The translations under genes were made by a program, and so were the position numbers. From Sipunculus nudus (taxonomy: Eukaryota; Annelida; Sipuncula; Golfingiida; Sipunculidae): a stretch of 64,000 bases of DNA. The notes under the pieces were generated by a model, which worked only from the letters and a program-made list of their open reading frames with translations, was not told the origin of the DNA and searched no databases. This document shows, in pieces, positions 34,511 through 47,800 of the stretch. Within the stretch, counting starts at the first letter, position 1. The number at the start of each line of letters is the position of its first letter. The stretch is taken from assembly GCA_026874595.1 (NCBI GenBank), contig CM049317.1, positions 11,196,382 to 11,260,381 on the forward strand. The letters run 5' to 3'.

Positions 34511-35535
34511 AACCTACAGAAACACGTTGACAACAGAATAGCTAATTTACAAACCGACCTTTTAATCCTCTTTAACTCCACAAGAAGCTCAGCTTTTTTC
34601 AAAGATCTATATATTCTGAATACAACACTCGCAAGACAGCTAAACTAATACACCTTTTTGCTAAAATCTAACCCTGCCCTTTCTAAAGGGGCCTAATAAC
34701 CTATAAAGCATGTTGAATAAACACGAAAAATAGCGTCTCCTCTGTGAAATAAATATTGCCCTGCGACCACTGGCTTACTCCTGTACACGAGTGTTAAAAC
34801 CAGTGGACCGGGCGCGATCACAGGAATCAACATTAACAGAGCGGGTGGGACTCCGTGGATTGCCTGGGCCACACCATCTCTAAATCAGGAGATGCACTGA
34901 CTGACCTGCCCCCCCCCCACCAAAATGTAATACATGTTTATGCTGGTTGAAACATTGCATGTTGCGGTGACTCAGGCTTGGAACCTAACACAACTCTGGT
35001 CACATGGCTTTGTTATAGTAAACAGACACACGTGGAATGTTTAATAACACGCAAAACCATAACAAGATGTTAAACAGCTCAAAGGAAGATACTAAGACCT
35101 TGTGCTGGGATGGTTTTCCCGTGAAACATTTGTATAAAGCAAAAATGACCTGATTTTGTGAAAGAATAGGCATAATATTGCTCCTGACCATGTCTCATAA
35201 ATATAGTTTATTGCAATACTCACACAATACACATACCATAATTTTTTTGTACACGATCATATCAAATACAATGAATACAGTTTACACAAAGCACATTTCC
35301 TGGATATTATTTCAACCATACTTCAAATTTCAAAGCTTATAATTTACACCTGATATATATATATATATATATATAAATATATTCTATTGGTCCCTACAGA
35401 ATACAAATATTTCCGGCTTTTGCCTTCCAATACTAAGACAACATAGCTGCCGTATGTTATATTTTTTTCCTTACTGTGTCCCATTTTATTTCCAATGTGA
35501 AGTAATCTTACATCTGTTTTGCTATTATATGCTCA
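34511..35535. other. Intergenic; short (TA)n at 35353-35380
   Basis: No gene is seen. There is a poly-C stretch near 34909-34918 and a 28-bp TA tract. Confidence 0.45.
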
Positions 35536-35539
35536 TTTT

Positions 35540-37242
35540 TAGCGATCACTCTTTGTCCTTCGTCCGTCCGGCCGTCTGTCCGTTAACAAGGCACAAATCG
35601 TAACCACTGGACCTGGAATCTTCTCACTTTAAATCAAGAGAGGTCTATGAAAAATCTCCTTGGAAACCTGGAATTAGGTCTCTGTTACCCATATTCTTCA
35701 AGCTATAGGGCTCCGAAGTACCCCCAGAATAATGAAAAATTTGATACAAAAGCTCAAGTATCTGAACAACTAATGCATTGATCACCATGATTCTTTGCAT
35801 GGATATTGATCATGGAGTGTTTTATCAGTTTTTGCAGACTGGTAGCGCCACCTGTATTTTTTCGATATTTTTTCTCTATTTTTGAGACCTCAAAAGATGC
35901 CGTCATCTGTTAACAGGACACAAATCGTAACCGCTGGACCTGGATTCTTCTCACTTTACATCCAGAGAGGTGTATGAAGAGTCTTCTTGGAAACCTGGAA
36001 TTAGGTCTCTGTTACCCTTATTCTTCAAGCTATGGGGCTTCAAAGTACCCCGAGAATAACTAAATATTTGATACAAAAGCTCAAGTATCTGAACAACTAA
36101 TGCATTGATCACCATGATTCTTTGCATGCATATTAATCATGGAGTGTTTCAGCAGTTTGTGCAGACTGGTGTCGCCCCCTGTATTTTTTTTTTATTTTTT
36201 AGGATTTCTTCTCTATTTAAACCTTAAAAGACGCCATCATCTGTTAACGGGGCACAAATCGTAAACGCTGGACCTGGAATCTTCTCACTTTACATCCAGA
36301 TAGGTCCATGATAAGTCTCCTTGAGAACCTAGAATTAGGTCTTACATACCAATATTCTTCAAGGTATGGGGCTCCGAAGTACCACCCCAGAATAATGAAA
36401 AGTTTGTTACAAAAGCTCAAGTATCTAAACAACTAATTCATGGATCACCATGATTCTTGGCATGGATATTGATCTTGGGGTGTTACACTAGTCTTTGCAG
36501 AATGGTGGTGCCACCTGTATTTTTCAATATTTATGATTTTTGTTCTCTATTTTTTAGACTTTATAAGATGCTGTCATCTGTTTACAGCGTTATTCTTTGC
36601 ATTCATATGCATCATGGAGTGTTTCATTAGTTTCTGGTGACCGGTGGCGCAACTTGTATTTTTTTATTTTTAGGATTTTTTTTCTCTATTTTTGAGACCT
36701 TAAAAGATGCGGCCGTCTCTTAACAGGGCTCAAATTGTAACCATTGGTCCTTGAATCTTCAAAATTGACATCAAGGGAGATCTGTAAAAGTCTCCTTGGA
36801 AACGTAAATTAAGGTCTCTGTTACCCATATTTTCTGAGCTATGAGGCTTGTAAGCACCCCTCAGAATAATTAAAAATTAGATACCAAAGTAGGGCACAAA
36901 TCATAACCATGGGGCCCAGAATCTTCTTACTTGACATCCTGAGAGTTCCTAAAATGTTCTCCCCAGAAACCTGAAATTGGATCACAGTTAACCTTTATTC
37001 TCAGAGTTTTGGGGTATGTTTGAGCATCCAAGAATTAATGCAAAATACACACAAATTGCCAGACTCCTCATGAAAGGCTGGTTGGATTGTCATCAAATTT
37101 GTTGTGCTTATTGGTCGTCATGAACGTAAGCTAATATGCATCAACAATGATGCCATCTATCTTAATTAGTTGTCTGTGCAAGGACATACTATCAAAGTGT
37201 CAGTCGGCTGAGCGTCATGACCCACGGGTCACTTGTTTTCTA
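35540..37242 (+). repeat. Dispersed repeat with ~330-bp tandem modules
   Basis: The head TTTTTAGCGATCACTCTTTGTCC is followed by GTCCGTCCGGCCGTCTGTCCGTTAAC. Then come modules starting near 35582, 35910, 36242 and (truncated) 36580, 36719 and 36890. They carry GCACAAATCGTAACC, CCTGGAATCTTCTCAC, GGTCTCTGTTACCC, ACCCCCAGAATAAT, GTATCTGAACAACTAATGCA and a degenerate GGTAGCGCCACCTGT. The end is GTCAGTCGGCTGAGCGTCATGACCCACGGGTCACTTGTTTT (~37198-37240). The 61.4-62.8-kb and 13.6-14.3-kb repeats are the same family in inverted orientation. Confidence 0.7.
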
Positions 37243-37244
37243 TA

Positions 37245-37990
37245 TATTTAAATCACCTTACAAAATCTGTCATTAAATTACTTGTCTTGTGATTATATTC
37301 CTTTCTACCATTATATGCTAACATTTTAAATGTAAGGACCACCTGATTTTTTAAAAGTTACTCTTAATTATAAACCATTCATGCAATACTGTGTTCAAGT
37401 TTAACGGAATGTTGGAATGATCATTCCATTTGATTTCATCCAATCAACAATTCTTAATACAGATTTTTTGTTACAAAATGTTCGTAAAAATGTGCTCCTT
37501 GGTCTCCGATTCTGTAAAGCAAGAACATCGGTAGCTTTCAACTTATATCCATTTGAATAATAATTATTGGTTGGTAAATATTTATGGAGTATTTTAAATA
37601 AGAATTCCCTTGAATAGATTTCCACTGAGTTTTTTTGGATGGCACCAAAGTAACTCTTCCATTTGGACTAAGGATGAGGGTACAGCTAATTTCTGTCCCA
37701 CTAATATTTTATTAATATACTTCGAAGACACATATTGTATACTTAAATTATCCTCAGTCGTAATTATATGCTATTCATTATAATTCCAATTCTCACCTCA
37801 CACATCTAACCATTGTCTTGTGCCCAATAAAAATAGTTAGGTTTATATCTTAAAAACTATAGTTTACAGGGCGTGGAGTTTGTCGGCAAGTGTAAAACAA
37901 TTTTTTTATGCACTTGGGCAATGTGCGCAGAGGAATACGGGCCGCTTTAAGTTCTTTGCTGGGATAAGAGAACCAGTAGATAGCAAAACA
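37245..37990. other. Intergenic, no gene recognised
   Basis: AT-rich sequence. A minus-strand frame at 37401-37625 has the look of noise or a very degraded reverse-transcriptase-like remnant (ILHKYLPTNNYY...NKKSVLRI), but I cannot support an assignment. Confidence 0.35.
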
Positions 37991-37999
37991 GTTAATGTA

Positions 38000-38412
38000 A
38001 TACAATACATAGTAACCCCCGTATAAATGTATACTATGATAAATGCTCCGCTGATGTTTCATACGACCAGAGCCCACCACGAGTTACACACTGCGAGACC
38101 GACTGACTCATAAACATGGCCAAACATAGGGAAAACCAATATTGTAAAGCTTACATCATGCTCCTGAAATTTCCATGCAGATCTATCAGCAAGAGAGTCC
38201 ATCAGCTGAAGATTCCATCAGCCGGAAAAACCATTGTCAGAGGAATATTATATACATGTAATTTCTAATCTTGTTCGATTGAAAGTTATACACTAGGGTG
38301 TGGGAGCATTCTGAGGGAAAGGAGTAAGCCGTAATAACGTACAAACGGTTTGTTTGCATAAGGAAAGTTGATAGGGTTGGCATTGCTACGTATCATAAAC
38401 TATGTGGTAAAG
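38000..38412. repeat. Duplicated segment A, copy 2
   Basis: Counterpart of 2720-3140. The ATG of AACATGGCC (~38116) opens a frame that matches the block 1 frame without gaps for ~50 codons and then hits TAA. Extra bases elsewhere in the segment show that the rest has drifted freely. It marks the left end of block 2. Confidence 0.65.
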
Positions 38413-38619
38413 GGGATGTTTATTTTCTATACTCCATTGATTCATAGTCCTTTGGGCAAACACTTTCTACAAAAAGTTTGACAGACATTTTTCTAATGAA
38501 CTTCAGTGTCACTTCAAGATCCTTTTATCAATTTGCACGGAAAATGTAATATTTCAGTAGTTTGTCACTATATCTTTCTGGATTATTCTGAATAAAAAAA
38601 AGAAACACTGAAAATCACA

Positions 38620-38858
38620 GATTGTGCTCTGGCGGCCATATTGAATTTTCGCGGTTCTGAAATTCGATAGGGACGGAGCCCTCCTAGGCACCAATCAGCC
38701 CGGTGGATTTGAGACAGATCCATCGTTTTCTCTTTGGGATACCGTGTGCAAAAGAGAGCGTCACTGTCGGACGGATGGAAGGACGGCTCGACGGAAAGAC
38801 GGACGGACAGACGGACACGGTGATCACTACAGGCACCGCTTTTCCAAAGCAGGGCCCT
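38620..38858. repeat. Diverged satellite monomer plus ACGG-type tail left of the array
   Basis: 38630-38735 is a diverged monomer (GGCGGCCATATTGAAT, GGAGCCCTC, CACCAATCA). It is followed by GTCACTGTCGGACGGATGG, an ACGG-rich microsatellite (38760-38818), and CGGTGATCACTACAGGCACCGCTTTTCC. The same tail occurs at the right end of the array (53629-53720). A core repeat followed by an ACGG-type microsatellite is the layout I recall for bivalve pearl-type mobile elements. Confidence 0.65.
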
Positions 38859-41800
38859 GATGAATCATCCCTGTGAATTTGGGATGCTAAAGCATGTTGT
38901 TGTTGAGATATCACAGGCGAAAGAAAATCAGTGATTGGGCTGTGGCAGTAATATTAGAATTCTGACAGGTCTGTAATTTGATAGGTCTGAAGCCCTCATA
39001 TGTACCATTCATTCCTATGAATTTGGGAAAGCTGAAGTAAAATACTGTTGAGTTATCGCGCGCGAAAGAAATACAGCGATTGGTCTTTGGCGGCCATATT
39101 GGAATCCTAGCAGGTCTGCAATTCAGTAGTACTGGAGCCCTCATATGTACCAATCATCCCTGTAAATTTGGGAAAGCTGAAGTATAATACTGTTGAGTTA
39201 TCGCGCGCGAAAGAAATACAGCGATTGGTCTTTGGCGGCTATATATATTGGAATCCTGACAGTTCTGCAATTCTGTAGGTCTGGAGCCCCCATATGTACC
39301 AATCATCCCTGTGAATTTGGGAAAGCTGAAGTATAATACTGTTGAGTTATCGCGCGCGAAAGAAATACAGCGATTGGTCTTTGGCGGCCATATTGGAATC
39401 CTGACAGGTCTGCAATTCTGTAGGTCTGGAGTCCTCATATGTACCAATCATCCCTGTGAATTTGGGAAAGCTGTAGTATAATACTGTTGAGTTATCGCGC
39501 GCGAAAGAAATACAGCGATTGGTCTTTGGCGGCCATATTGGAATCCTGACAGGTCTGCAATTCAGTAGGTCTGAAGCCCTCATATGTACCAATCATCCCT
39601 GTGAATTTGGGAAAGCTGAAGTATAATACTGTTGAGTTATCACGCGCGAAAGAAATACAGCGATTGGTCTATGGCGGCCATATTGGAATCCTGACAGGTC
39701 TGCAATTCTGTACGTCTAGAGTCCTCATATGTACCAATCATCCGTGTGAATTAGGGAAAGCTGACGTATAATACTGTTGAGTTATCGCGCGTTAAAGAAA
39801 TACAGCGATTGGTCTTTGGCGGCCATATTGGAATCCTGACAGGTCTGCAATTCAGTAGGTCTGGAGCCCTCATATGTACCAATCATCCCTGTGAATTTGG
39901 GAAAGCTGAAGTATAATACTGTTGAGTTATCGCGCGCGATAGAAATACAGCGATTGGGCTTTGGCGGCCATATTGGAATCCTGACAGGTCTGCAATTCAG
40001 TAGGTCTGGAGCCCTCATATGTACCAATCATCCCTGTGAATTTGGGAAAGCTGAAATATAATACTGTTGAGTTATCACGCGCGAAAGAAATACAGCGATT
40101 GGTCTTTGGCGGCCATATTGGAATCCTGACAGGTCTGCAATTCAGTAGGTCTGGAGCCCTCATATGTTCCTATCATCCCTGTGAATTTGGGAAAGCTGAA
40201 ATATAATACTGTTGAGTTATCACGCGCGAAAGAAATACAGCGATTGGTCTTTGGCGGCCATATTGGAATCCTGACAGGTCTGCAATTCTGTACGTCTCGA
40301 GTCCTCATATGTACCAATCATCCGTTTGAATTAGGGAAAGCTGAAGTATAATACTGTTGAGTTATCGCGCGTTAAATAAATACAGCGATTGGCCCTTGGC
40401 GGCCATATTGGAATCCTGACAGGTCTGCAATTCAGTAGGTCTGGAGCCCTCATATGTACAAATCATCCCTGTGAATTTGGAAAAAAGCTGAAGTATAATA
40501 CTGTTGAGTTATCGCGCGTTAAAGAAATACAGCGATTGGTCTTTGGCGGCCATATTGGAATCCTGACAGGTCTGCAATTCAGTAGGTCTGGATTCCTCAT
40601 ATGTGCCAATCATCCCTGTGAATTTGGAAAAAAGCTGAAGTATAATACTGTTCAGTTATCGCGCGCGATAGAAATACAGCGGTTGGGCATTGGCGGCTTT
40701 ATTGGAATCCTGACAGGTCTGCAATTCAGTAGGTCTGGAGCCCTCATATGTTCCAATCATCCCTGTGAATTTGGGAAAGCTGAAATATAATACTGTTGAG
40801 TTACCACACGCGAAAAAAATACAGCGATTGGTCTTTGGCGGCCATATTGGAATCCTGACAGGTCTGCAATTCTGTACGTCTGGAGTCCTCATATGTACCA
40901 ATCATCCGTGTGAATTAGGGAAAGCTGAAGTATAATCCTGTTGAGTTATCGCGCGTTAAATAAATACAGCGATTGGCCCTTGGCGGCCATATTGGAATCC
41001 TGACAGGTCTGCAATTCAGTAGGTCTGGAGCCCTCATATGTACCAATCATCCCTGTGAATTTGGAAAAAAGCTGAAGTATAATACTGTTGAGTTATCGCT
41101 CGTTAAAGAAATACAGCGATTGGTCTTTGGCGGCCATATTGGAATCCTGACAGGTCTGCAATTCAGTAGGTCTGAAGCCCTCATATGTACCAATCATCCC
41201 TGTGAATTTGGGAAAGCTGAAGTATAATACTGTTGAGTTATCTCGCGCGAAAGAAATACAGCGATTGGTCTATGGCGGTCATATTGGAATCCTGACAGGT
41301 CTGCAATTCTGTACGTCTAGAGTTCTTATATGTACCAATCATCCGTGTGAATTAGGGAAAGCTGAAGTATAATACTGTTGAGTTATCGCGCGTTAAAGAA
41401 ATACAGCGATTGGTCTTTGGCGGCCATATTGGAATCCTGACAGGTCTGCAATTCAGTAGGTCTGGAGCCCTCATATGTACCAATCATCCCTGTGAATTTG
41501 GGAAAGCTGAAGTATAATACTGTTGAGTTATCGCGCGCGATAGAAATACAGCGATTGGGCTTTGGCGGCCATATTGGAATCCTGACAGGTCTGCAATTCA
41601 GTAGATCTGGAGCCCTCATATGTACCAATCATCCCTGTGAATTTGGGAAAGCTGAAATATAAAACTGTTGAGTTATCACGCGCGAAAGAAATACAGCGAT
41701 TGGTCTTTGGCGGCCATATTGGAATCCTGACAGGTCTGCAAATCAGTAGGTCTGGAGCCCTCATATGTTCCAATCATCCCTGTGAATTTGGGAAAGCTGA

Positions 41801-44800
41801 AATATAATACTGTTGAGTTATCACGCGCGAAAGAAATACAGCGATTGGTCTTTGGCGGCCATATTGGAATCCTGACAGGTCTGCAATTCTGTACGTCTGG
41901 AGTCCTCATATGTACCAATCATCCGTTTGAATTAGGGAAAGCTGAAGTATAATACTGTTGAGTTATCGCGCGTTTAATAAATACAGCGATTGGCCCTTGG
42001 CGGCCATATTGGAATCCTGACAGGTCTGCAATTCAGTAGGTCTGGAGCCCTCATATGTACAAATCATCCCTGTGAATTTGGAAAAAAGCTGAAGTATAAT
42101 ACTGTTGAGTTATCGCGCGTTAAATAAATACAGCGATTGGTCTTTGGCGGCCATATTGGAATCCTGACAGGTCTGCAATTCAGTAGGTCTGGAGCCCTCA
42201 TATGTACCAATCATCCCTGTGAATTTGGGAAAGCTGAAATATAAAACTGTTGAGTTATCACGCGCGAAAGAAATACAGCGATTGGTCTTTGGCGGCCATA
42301 TTGGAATCCTGACAGGTCTCCAAATCAGTAGGTCTGGAGCCCTCATATGTTCCAATCATCCCTGTGAATTTGGGAAAGCTGAAATATAATACTGTTGAGT
42401 TATCACGCGCGAAAGAAATACAGCGATTGGTCTTTGGCGGCCATATTGGAATCCTGACAGGTCTGCAATTCTGTACGTCTGGAGTCCTCATATGTACCAA
42501 TCATCCGTTTGAATTAGGGAAAGCTGAAGTATAATACTGTTGAGTTATCGCGCGTTTAATAAATACAGCGATTGGCCCTTGGCGGCCATATTGGAATCCT
42601 GACAGGTCTGCAATTCAGTAGGTCTGGAGCCCTCATATGTACAAATCATCCCTGTGAATTTGGAAAAAAGCTGAAGTATAATACTGTTGAGTTATCGCGC
42701 GTTAAATAAATACAGCGATTGGTCTTTGGCGGCCATATTGGAATCCTGACAGGTCTGCAATTCAGTAGGTCTGGAGCCCTCATATGTACAAATCATCCCT
42801 GTGAATTTGGAAAAAAGCTGAAGTATAATACTGTTGAGTTATCGCGCGTTAAAGAAATACAGCGATTGGTCTTTGGCGGCCATATTGGAATCCTGACAGG
42901 TCTGCAATTCAGTAGGTCTGGAATCCTCATATGTGCCAATCATCCCTGTGAATTTGGAAAAAAGCTGAAGTATAATACTGTTCAGTTATCGCGCGCGATA
43001 GAAATACAGCGGTTGGGCTTTGGCGGCTTTATTGGAATCCTGACAGGTCTGCAATTCAGTAGGTCTGGAGCCCTCATATGTTCCAATCATCCCTGTGAAT
43101 TTGGGAAAGCTGAAATATAATACTGTTGAGTTACCACACGCGAAAGAAATACAGCGATTGGTCTTTGGCGGCCATATTGGAATCCTGACAGGTCTGCAAT
43201 TCTGTACGTCTGGAGTCCTCATATGTACCAATCATCCGTGTGAATTAGGGAAAGCTGAAGTATAAAACTGTTGAGTTATCGCGCGTTAAAGAAATACAGC
43301 GATTGGTCTTTGGCGGCCATATTGGAATCCTGACAGGTCTGCAATTCAGTAGGTCTGGAGCCCTCATATGTACCAATCATCCCTGTGAATTTGGGAAAGC
43401 TGAAGTATAATACTGTTGAGTTATCGCGCGCGATAGAAATACAGCGATTGGGCTTTGGCGGCCATATTGGAATCCTGACAGGTCTATAATTCAGTAGGTC
43501 TGGAGCCCTCATATGTACCAATCATCCCTGTGAATTTGGGAAAGCTGAAATATAATACTGTTGAGTTATCACGCGCGAAAGAAATACAGCGATTGGTCTT
43601 TGGCGGCCATATTGGAATCCTGACAGGTCTGCAATTCAGTAGGTCTGGAGCCCTCATATGTTCCAATCATCCCTGTGAATTTGGGAAAGCTGAAATATAA
43701 TACTGTTGAGTTATCACGCGCGAAAGAAATACAGCGATTGGTCTTTGGCGGCCATATTGGAATCCTGACAGGTCTGCAATTCTGTACGTCTGGAGTCCTC
43801 ATATGTACAAATCATCCGTTTGAATTAGGGAAAGCTGAAGTATAATACTGTTGAGTTATCGCGCGTTAAATAAATACAGCGATTGGCCCTTGGCGGCCAT
43901 ATTGGAATCCTGACAGGTCTGCAATTCAGTAGGTCTGGATTCCTCATATGTGCCAATCATCCCTGTGAATTTGGAAAAAAGCTGAAGTATAATACTGTTC
44001 AGTTATCGCGCGCGATAGAAATACAGCGGTTGGGCTTTGGCGGCTTTATTGGAATCCTGACAGGTCTGCAATTCAGTAGGTCTGGAGCCCTCATATGTTC
44101 CAATCATCCCTGTGAATTTGGGAAAGCTGAAATATAATACTGTTGAGTTACCACACGCGAAAGAAATACAGCGATTGGTCTTTGGCGGCCATATTGGAAT
44201 CCTGACAGGTCTGCAATTCTGTACGTCTGGAGTCCTCATATGTACCAATCATCCGTGTGAATTAGGGAAAGCTGAAGTATAATACTGTTGAGTTATCGCG
44301 CGTTAAATAAATACAGCGATTGGCCCTTGGCGGCCATATTGGAATCCTGACAGGTCTGCAATTCAGTAGGTCTGGAGCCCTCATATGTACCAATCATCCC
44401 TGTGAATTTGGAAAAAAGCTGAAGTATAATACTGTTGAGTTATCGCGCGTTAAAGAAATACAGCGATTGGTCTTTGGCGGCCATATTGGAATCCTGACAG
44501 GTCTGCAATTCAGTAGGTCTGAAGCCCTCATATGTACCAATCATCCCTGTGAATTTTGGAAAGCTGAAGTATAATACTGTTGAGTTATCACGCGCGAAAG
44601 AAATACAGCGATTGGTCTATGGCGGCCATATTGGAATCCTGACAGGTCTGCAATTCTGTACGTCTAGAGTCCTTATATGTACCAATCATCCGTGTGAATT
44701 AGGGAAAGCTGAAGTATAATACTGTTGAGTTATCGCGCGTTAAAGAAATACAGCGATTGGTCTTTGGCGGCCATATTGGAATCCTGACAGGTCTGCAATT

Positions 44801-47800
44801 CAGTAGGTCTGGAGCCCTCATATGTACCAATCATCCCTGTGAATTTGGGAAAGCTGAAGTATAATACTGTTGAGTTATCGCGCGCGATAGAAATACAGCG
44901 ATTGGGCTTTGGCGGCCATATTGGAATCCTGACAGGTCTGCAATTCAGTAGGTCTGGAGCCCTCATATGTACCAATCATCCCTGTGAATTTGGGAAAGCT
45001 GAAATATAAAACTGTTGAGTTATCACGCGCGAAAGAAATACAGCGATTGGTCTTTGGCGGCCATATTGGAATCCTGACAGGTCTGCAAATCAGTAGGTCT
45101 GGAGCCCTCATATGTTCCAATCATCCCTGTGAATTTGGGAAAGCTGAAATATAATACTGTTGAGTTATCACGCGCGAAAGAAATACAGCGATTGGTCTTT
45201 GGCGGCCATATTTGAATCCTGACAGGTCTGCAATTCTGTACGTCTGGAGTCCTCATATGTACCAATCATCCGTTTGAATTAGGGAAAGCTGAAGTATAAT
45301 ACTGTTGAGTTATCGCGCGTTTAATAAATACAGCGATTGGCCCTTGGCGGCCATATTGGAATCCTGACAGGTCTGCAATTCAGTAGGTCTGGAGCCCTCA
45401 TATGTACAAATCATCCCTGTGAATTTGGAAAAAAGCTGAAGTATTATACTGTTGAATTATCGCGCGTTAAATAAATACAGCGATTGGTCTTTGGCGGCCA
45501 TATTGGAATCCTGACAGGTCTGCAATTCAGTAGGTCTGGAGCCCTCATATGTACCAATCATCCCTGTGAATTTGGGAAAGCTGAAATATAAAACTGTTGA
45601 GTTATCACGCGCGAAAGAAATACAGCGATTGGTCTTTGGCGGCCATATTGGAATCCTGACAGGTCTGCAAATCAGTAGGTCTGGAGCCCTCATATGTTCC
45701 AATCATCCCTGTGAATTTGGGAAAGCTGAAATATAATACTGTTGAGTTATCACGCGCGAAAGAAATACAGCGATTGGTCTTTGGCGGCCATATTGGAATC
45801 CTGACAGGTCTGCAATTCTGTACGTCTGGAGTCCTCATATGTACCAATCATCCGTTTGAATTAGGGAAAGCTGAAGTATAATACTGTTAAGTTATCGCGC
45901 GTTTAATAAATACAGCGATTGGCCCTTGGCGGCCATATTGGAATCCTGACAGGTCTGCAATTCAGTAGGTCTGGAGCCCTCATATGTACAAATCATCCCT
46001 GTGAATTTGGAAAAAAGCTGAAGTATAATACTGTTGAGTTATCGCGCGTTAAATAAATACAGCGATTGGTCTTTGGCGGCCATATTGGAATCCTGACAGG
46101 TCTGCAATTCAGTAGGTCTGGAGCCCTCATATGTACAAATCATCCCTGTGAATTTGGATAAAAGCTGAAGTATAATACTGTTGAGTTATCGCGCGTTAAA
46201 GAAATACAGCGATTGGTCTTTGGCGGCCATATTGGAATCCTGACAGGTCTGCAATTCAGTAGGTCTGGAATCCTCATATGTGCCAATCATCCCTGTGAAT
46301 TTGGAAAAAAGCTGAAGTATAATACTGTTCAGTTATCGCGCGCGATAGAAATACAGCGGTTGGGCTTTGGCGGCTTTATTGGAATCCTGACAGGTCTGCA
46401 ATTCAGTAGGTCTGGAGCCCTCATATGTTCCAATCATCCCTGTGAATTTGGGAAAGCTGAAATATAATATTGTTGAGTTACCACACGCGAAAGAAATACA
46501 GCGATTGGTCTATGGCGGCCATATTGGAATCCTGACAGGTCTGCAATTCTGTACGTCTGGAGTCCTCATATGTACCAATCATCCGTGTGAATTAGGGAAA
46601 GCTGAAGTATAATACTGTTGAGTTATCGCGCGTTAAAGAAATACAGCGATTGGCCCTTGGCGGCCATATTAGAATCCTGACAGGTCTGCAATTCAGTAGG
46701 TCTGGAGCCCTCATATGTACCAATCATCCCTGTGGATTTGGGAAAGCTGAAGTATAATACTGTTGAGTTATCGCGCGCGATAGAAATACAGCGATTGGGC
46801 TTTGGCGGCCATATTGGAATCCTGACAGGTCTGCAATTCAGTAGGTCTGGAGCCCTCATATGTACCAATCATCCCTGTGAATTTGGGAAAGCTGAAATAT
46901 AATACTGTTGAGTTATCACGCGCGAAAGAAATACAGCGATTGGTCTTTGGCGGCCATATTGGAATCCTGACAGGTCTGCAATTCAGTAGGTCTGGAGCCC
47001 TCATATGTTCCAATCATCTCTGTGAATTTGGGAAAGCTGAAATATAATACTGTTGAGTTATCACGCGCGAAAGAAATACAGCGATTGGTCTTTGGCGGCC
47101 ATATTGGAATCCTGACAGGTCTGCAATTCTGTACGTCTCGAGTCCTCATATGTACCAATCATCCGTTTGAATTAGGGAAAGCTGAAGTATAATACTGTTG
47201 AGTTATCGCGCGTTAAATAAATACAGCGATTGGCCCTTGGCGGCCATATTGGAATCCTGACAGGTCTGCAATTCAGTAGGTCTGGAGCCCTCATATGTAC
47301 AAATCATCCCTGTGAATTTGGAAAAAAGCTGAAGTATAATACTGTTGAGTTATCGCGCGTTAAAGAAATACAGCGATTGGTCTTTGGCGGCCATATTGGA
47401 ATCCTGACAGGTCTGCAATTCAGTAGGTCTGGATTCCTCATATGTGCCAATCATCCCTGTGAATTTGGAAAAAAGCTGAAGTATAATACTGTTCAGTTAT
47501 CGCGCGCGATAGAAATACAGCGGTTGGGCTTTGGCGGCTTTATTGGAATCCTGACAGGTCTGCAATTCAGTAGGTCTGGAGCCCTCATATGTTCCAATCA
47601 TCCCTGTGAATTTGGGAAAGCTGAAATATAATACTGTTGAGTTACCACACGCGAAAGAAATACAGCGATTGGTCTTTGGCGGCCATATTGGAATCCTGAC
47701 AGGTCTGCAATTCTGTACGTCTGGAGTCCTTATATGTACCAATCATCCGTGTGAATTAGGGAAAGCTGAAGTATAATACTGTTGAGTTATCGCGCGTTAA

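Noticed and set aside
39000-39200. CArG-box or YY1-type site in the monomer (GGCGGCCATATTGG)
   Set aside because: CCATATTGG is one base short of a CArG box, and GGCGGCCAT does not fit the YY1 consensus spacing. No functional claim can be made.
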